Of a stretch of DNA of 7,665 nucleotides, positions 5,730-7,665 are shown one piece after another. The translations under genes and the position numbers were made by a program. Origin of the DNA: Actinomycetota bacterium (GTDB taxonomy: Bacteria > Actinomycetota > Actinomycetes > Nanopelagicales > Nanopelagicaceae); the NCBI GenBank assembly GCA_026392815.1, contig JAPLBI010000176.1, forward strand, positions 897-8,561, written 5' to 3'. Below the pieces are notes generated by a model. It was given only the letters and a program-made list of their open reading frames with translations. It ran no database searches and was not told the DNA's origin. Every line of letters starts with the position of its first letter. Within the stretch, counting starts at the first letter, position 1.

Positions 5730-5828
5730 ATGCTTACAACGTTTCTGGCGCTCTTACTAAAAATCATCAGCAGCCCTGCTCTGCTAGCTGGCCTAATCGC
5801 CTTCCTGCAGAAGACCCTCAATCCATAA
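5730..5828 (+). CDS. Hydrophobic 32-residue small ORF (membrane peptide or leader peptide)
   Basis: A short reading frame from ATG 5730 to TAA 5826-5828 has a near-ideal ribosome binding site, AAGGAG, ending four bases before the ATG, the best in the window. The peptide starts MLTTFLALLLKIISSP, continues ALLAGLIAFLQK and ends TLNP. Almost all of it is hydrophobic, enough for one membrane span (about 3-27) with lysines at 11 and 28. The S-P-x3-A-G-L-I pattern recalls, without proving, Fst/Ldr-type toxins and the first helix of ascorbate-type PTS IIC proteins. It uses CTG, CTA and AGC codons that the highly expressed neighbours use little. A strong intrinsic terminator begins 34 bases after the stop codon. 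It may be a small membrane-protein gene with its own transcript, or a leader peptide controlling readthrough into fba. I do not recognise the peptide. No sure promoter is seen in 5645-5720. Confidence 0.55.
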   Translation: MLTTFLALLLKIISSPALLAGLIAFLQKTLNP

Positions 5829-5830
5829 AG

Positions 5831-5893
5831 GCCATCCCCAATTGCTCTAATCGGGCTGAAGAATCGCCATTTCCTACGCGTATAGGGGATGGC
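5831..5893 (+). promoter_or_regulatory. Possible anti-terminator pairing overlapping the terminator
   Basis: GCCATCCCC (5831-5839) is perfectly complementary to GGGGATGGC (5885-5893), which forms most of the right arm of the terminator at 5862-5900. The two pairings exclude each other. The left arm starts two bases after the small ORF stop codon, so a ribosome pausing or terminating there would cover it. That is the geometry of translation-controlled attenuation: ribosome at the stop, terminator forms; arm free, terminator may be blocked. The pairing is seen; the control is inferred. The terminator hairpin is local and longer and would normally win. Confidence 0.4.
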
Positions 5894-5900
5894 GATTTTT
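5862..5900 (+). terminator. Strong intrinsic (Rho-independent) terminator
   Basis: AATCGCCAT (5862-5870) pairs perfectly with ATGGCGATT (5889-5897). The stem extends inward by two G-U pairs, two G-C pairs and two A-T pairs to about 15 bp, closing on a six-base loop (5877-5882). It runs straight into TTTTT (5896-5900). The orientation is for plus-strand transcripts, so it ends the small ORF transcript and insulates fba or limits readthrough into it. On the minus strand no comparable T-tract follows. Confidence 0.88.
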
Positions 5901-5998
5901 CATCCGCCCGCAGAGGTGGTTGGATTAGGCGTAAGCCTGAATGCGGCCCAATGAAGCGCTCGGTCAGGGATTACGCCCCGAGATAATTTGGAGTCATC
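5901..5998 (+). promoter_or_regulatory. Upstream region and possible structured leader of fba
   Basis: These 98 bases between the terminator and fba hold no gene. A six-pair hairpin with a GTAA tetraloop (TTAGGC-GTAA-GCCTGA, 5925-5940) and a second hairpin with CTCGG (5959-5963) pairing CCGAG (5978-5982) can form. GGCGTAA (5928-5934) can instead pair with TTACGCC (5971-5977). GATAAT (5982-5987) resembles a -10 box but would place the transcript start almost at the ATG and remove the ribosome binding site GGAG (5990-5993). The fba promoter is therefore unresolved. Confidence 0.35.
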
Positions 5999-7033
5999 AT
6001 GGCCATTGCAACCCCTGAAATTTACGCAGAGATGCTTGATCGCGCGAAAGCCGGCGCATTCGCATATCCCGCAATTAACGTTTCATCTTCTTCAACCCTC
6101 ATCGCCGCTCTTCGTGGTTTCGCCGAAGCCGAATCAGATGGAATCATCCAATTTTCATGGGGCGGTGCGGAGTACGCATCTGGCTCAACAGTTAAGAACA
6201 TGGTCGATGGCGCAGTTGCGCTCGCCGAGTTCGCGCACGTTGTTGCCAAGAACTACAACGTAAATATTGCAATCCACACAGATCACTGCCCAGCAGAAAA
6301 GCTAGATGGCTACATGCGCCCACTTCTTGAAATCGGCGCGCAGCGCATCAAGAACGGCCAAGCGCCACTCTTTAACTCACATATGTGGGATGGCTCAGCA
6401 GTTGATATGAATGAAAATATGAAGATCGCAGATGAACTTCTAACTAAGTCAGTTGCTGCTCGCACAATTCTTGAAATCGAAATCGGCGTTGTCGGCGGCG
6501 AAGAAGATGGCGTTGAAGCAAAGCACGATGCCAAGTTGTACTCAACACCTGAAGATGCCTTGATGACAATTGAAACTCTTGGCCTCGGAGAACGCGGTCG
6601 CTACATGGTTGCTGCAACATTCGGTAACGTCCACGGCGTTTACAAGCCAGGCAACGTTGTCTTGCAGCCAAAGATTTTGCAGACTCTGCAAGATGCAGTT
6701 GTTGCCAAGAAGGGCCTTGCTGCAGGTAGCAAGCCAATGGATCTCGTATTCCATGGTGGTTCAGGCTCACTTCTCTCAGAGATCCGCGACTCACTTGATT
6801 ACGGCGTAATTAAGATGAATATCGATACCGATACTCAGTACGCATTTACACGTCCAGTTGTTGATCACATGCTCAAGAACTACGACGGCGTTCTAAAGAT
6901 CGATGGCGAAGTTGGAAATAAGAAGACTTACGATCCACGTGCGTGGGGTAAGGCTGCTGAAGCAGGAATGGCAGCTCGCGTTGCACATGCTTGCGAAGAC
7001 CTTCGTTCAACAGGCACATCACTTAAAAAGTAA
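5999..7033 (+). CDS. fba: Fructose-bisphosphate aldolase, class II
   Basis: This 344-residue cytoplasmic zinc enzyme cleaves fructose 1,6-bisphosphate to glyceraldehyde 3-phosphate and dihydroxyacetone phosphate in glycolysis and runs in reverse in gluconeogenesis. Visible motifs are IHTDHCPAEKLDG (92-104; D95 catalytic, H96 zinc ligand), GVVGGEEDGVE (163-173, the class II acidic motif), NVHGVYKPGNV (210-220; H212 zinc ligand), VFHGGSGS (250-257; H252 zinc ligand and phosphate-binding loop) and MNIDTDTQYAF (273-283). The length matches the long (FbaA-like, class IIA) form. The start ATG has GGAG five bases ahead. Codon use (GCA, TCA, GTT, AAG rich) suggests high expression. It is followed after 42 bases by purA in the same direction, a pairing seen in other actinobacteria. 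With acs upstream it supports carbon flow from acetate through gluconeogenesis. Confidence 0.97.
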   Translation: MAIATPEIYAEMLDRAKAGAFAYPAINVSSSSTLIAALRGFAEAESDGIIQFSWGGAEYASGSTVKNMVDGAVALAEFAHVVAKNYNVNIAIHTDHCPAEKLDGYMRPLLEIGAQRIKNGQAPLFNSHMWDGSAVDMNENMKIADELLTKSVAARTILEIEIGVVGGEEDGVEAKHDAKLYSTPEDALMTIETLGLGERGRYMVAATFGNVHGVYKPGNVVLQPKILQTLQDAVVAKKGLAAGSKPMDLVFHGGSGSLLSEIRDSLDYGVIKMNIDTDTQYAFTRPVVDHMLKNYDGVLKIDGEVGNKKTYDPRAWGKAAEAGMAARVAHACEDLRSTGTSLKK

Positions 7034-7054
7034 ATAAACTTTAATAACCATTAA

Positions 7055-7665
<611 letters not shown>

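Noticed and set aside
5585..5821. Minus-strand open frame of 78 codons over the acs start and the small ORF
   Set aside because: It overlaps the acs 5' end and runs through the likely acs promoter and the antisense of a well-initiated small ORF. It has no ribosome binding site and no family pattern.
6444..6794. Minus-strand open frame of 116 codons inside fba
   Set aside because: It is antisense to highly conserved fba motifs; its Q- and R-rich composition reflects the codon bias of fba.

Overview
The window looks like a chromosomal segment of a streamlined actinobacterium of moderate GC, with short intergenic gaps. The freshwater acI lineage (Nanopelagicales, Planktophila-like) is my best guess. 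The reasons are the gene content and order (metallophosphoesterase, YqeY, DUF4177, RidA-like, Crp, Nth, TlpA-like, MarP-like membrane domain, Acs), which match a conserved actinobacterial neighbourhood known from Mycobacterium (nth/crp/marP/acs region), together with actinobacterial protein signatures such as the Crp recognition helix and the LRRTN cAMP-site motif. The lineage is an inference; no database search was possible. There are no tRNA or rRNA genes, CRISPR arrays, insertion sequences or phage genes.

Layout. 1-146 (-) is the start of a metallophosphoesterase gene. It is separated from a divergent operon by a three-copy 17-bp tandem repeat (169-219). The operon 231-1212 (+) holds a C-terminally shortened yqeY, a 50-residue DUF4177-like gene starting on the yqeY stop codon, and a RidA-family gene. 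It converges on crp (1221-1904, -), and the two stop codons are embedded in a 14-bp perfect palindrome. Only 17 bp separate the start codons of crp and the divergent nth (1922-2620, +). That gap is a near-symmetric sequence carrying back-to-back -10-like elements, so both transcripts are probably leaderless. nth is translationally coupled to a thioredoxin-fold lipoprotein (2617-3147) and a four-helix CvpA/MarP-like membrane protein without a protease domain (3147-3641). The last of these overlaps the 3' end of acs (3625-5607, -) tail to tail.

The only long stretch without a large gene is 5608-5998. It carries a candidate acs promoter, a 32-codon hydrophobic small ORF with a strong ribosome binding site (5730-5828), a strong intrinsic terminator (5862-5900), and a sequence just after the small ORF stop codon (5831-5839) that can pair with the terminator's right arm instead. 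This resembles a leader-peptide attenuator, or a self-contained small membrane-peptide gene. Class II fructose-bisphosphate aldolase (5999-7033, +) and adenylosuccinate synthetase (7076-7665, +, cut by the window edge) follow.

Function. The genes serve central carbon metabolism (acs, fba), purine synthesis (purA), DNA repair (nth), cAMP-responsive regulation (crp), extracytoplasmic thiol redox chemistry (TlpA-like), and enamine or metabolite damage control (RidA-like). The most notable theme is reduction of a conserved actinobacterial cluster. Genes usually found among these (ArsA-type ATPases, WhiB, an MBL hydrolase, a NUDIX protein) are absent, and two proteins (YqeY and the MarP homologue) appear to have lost C-terminal parts.
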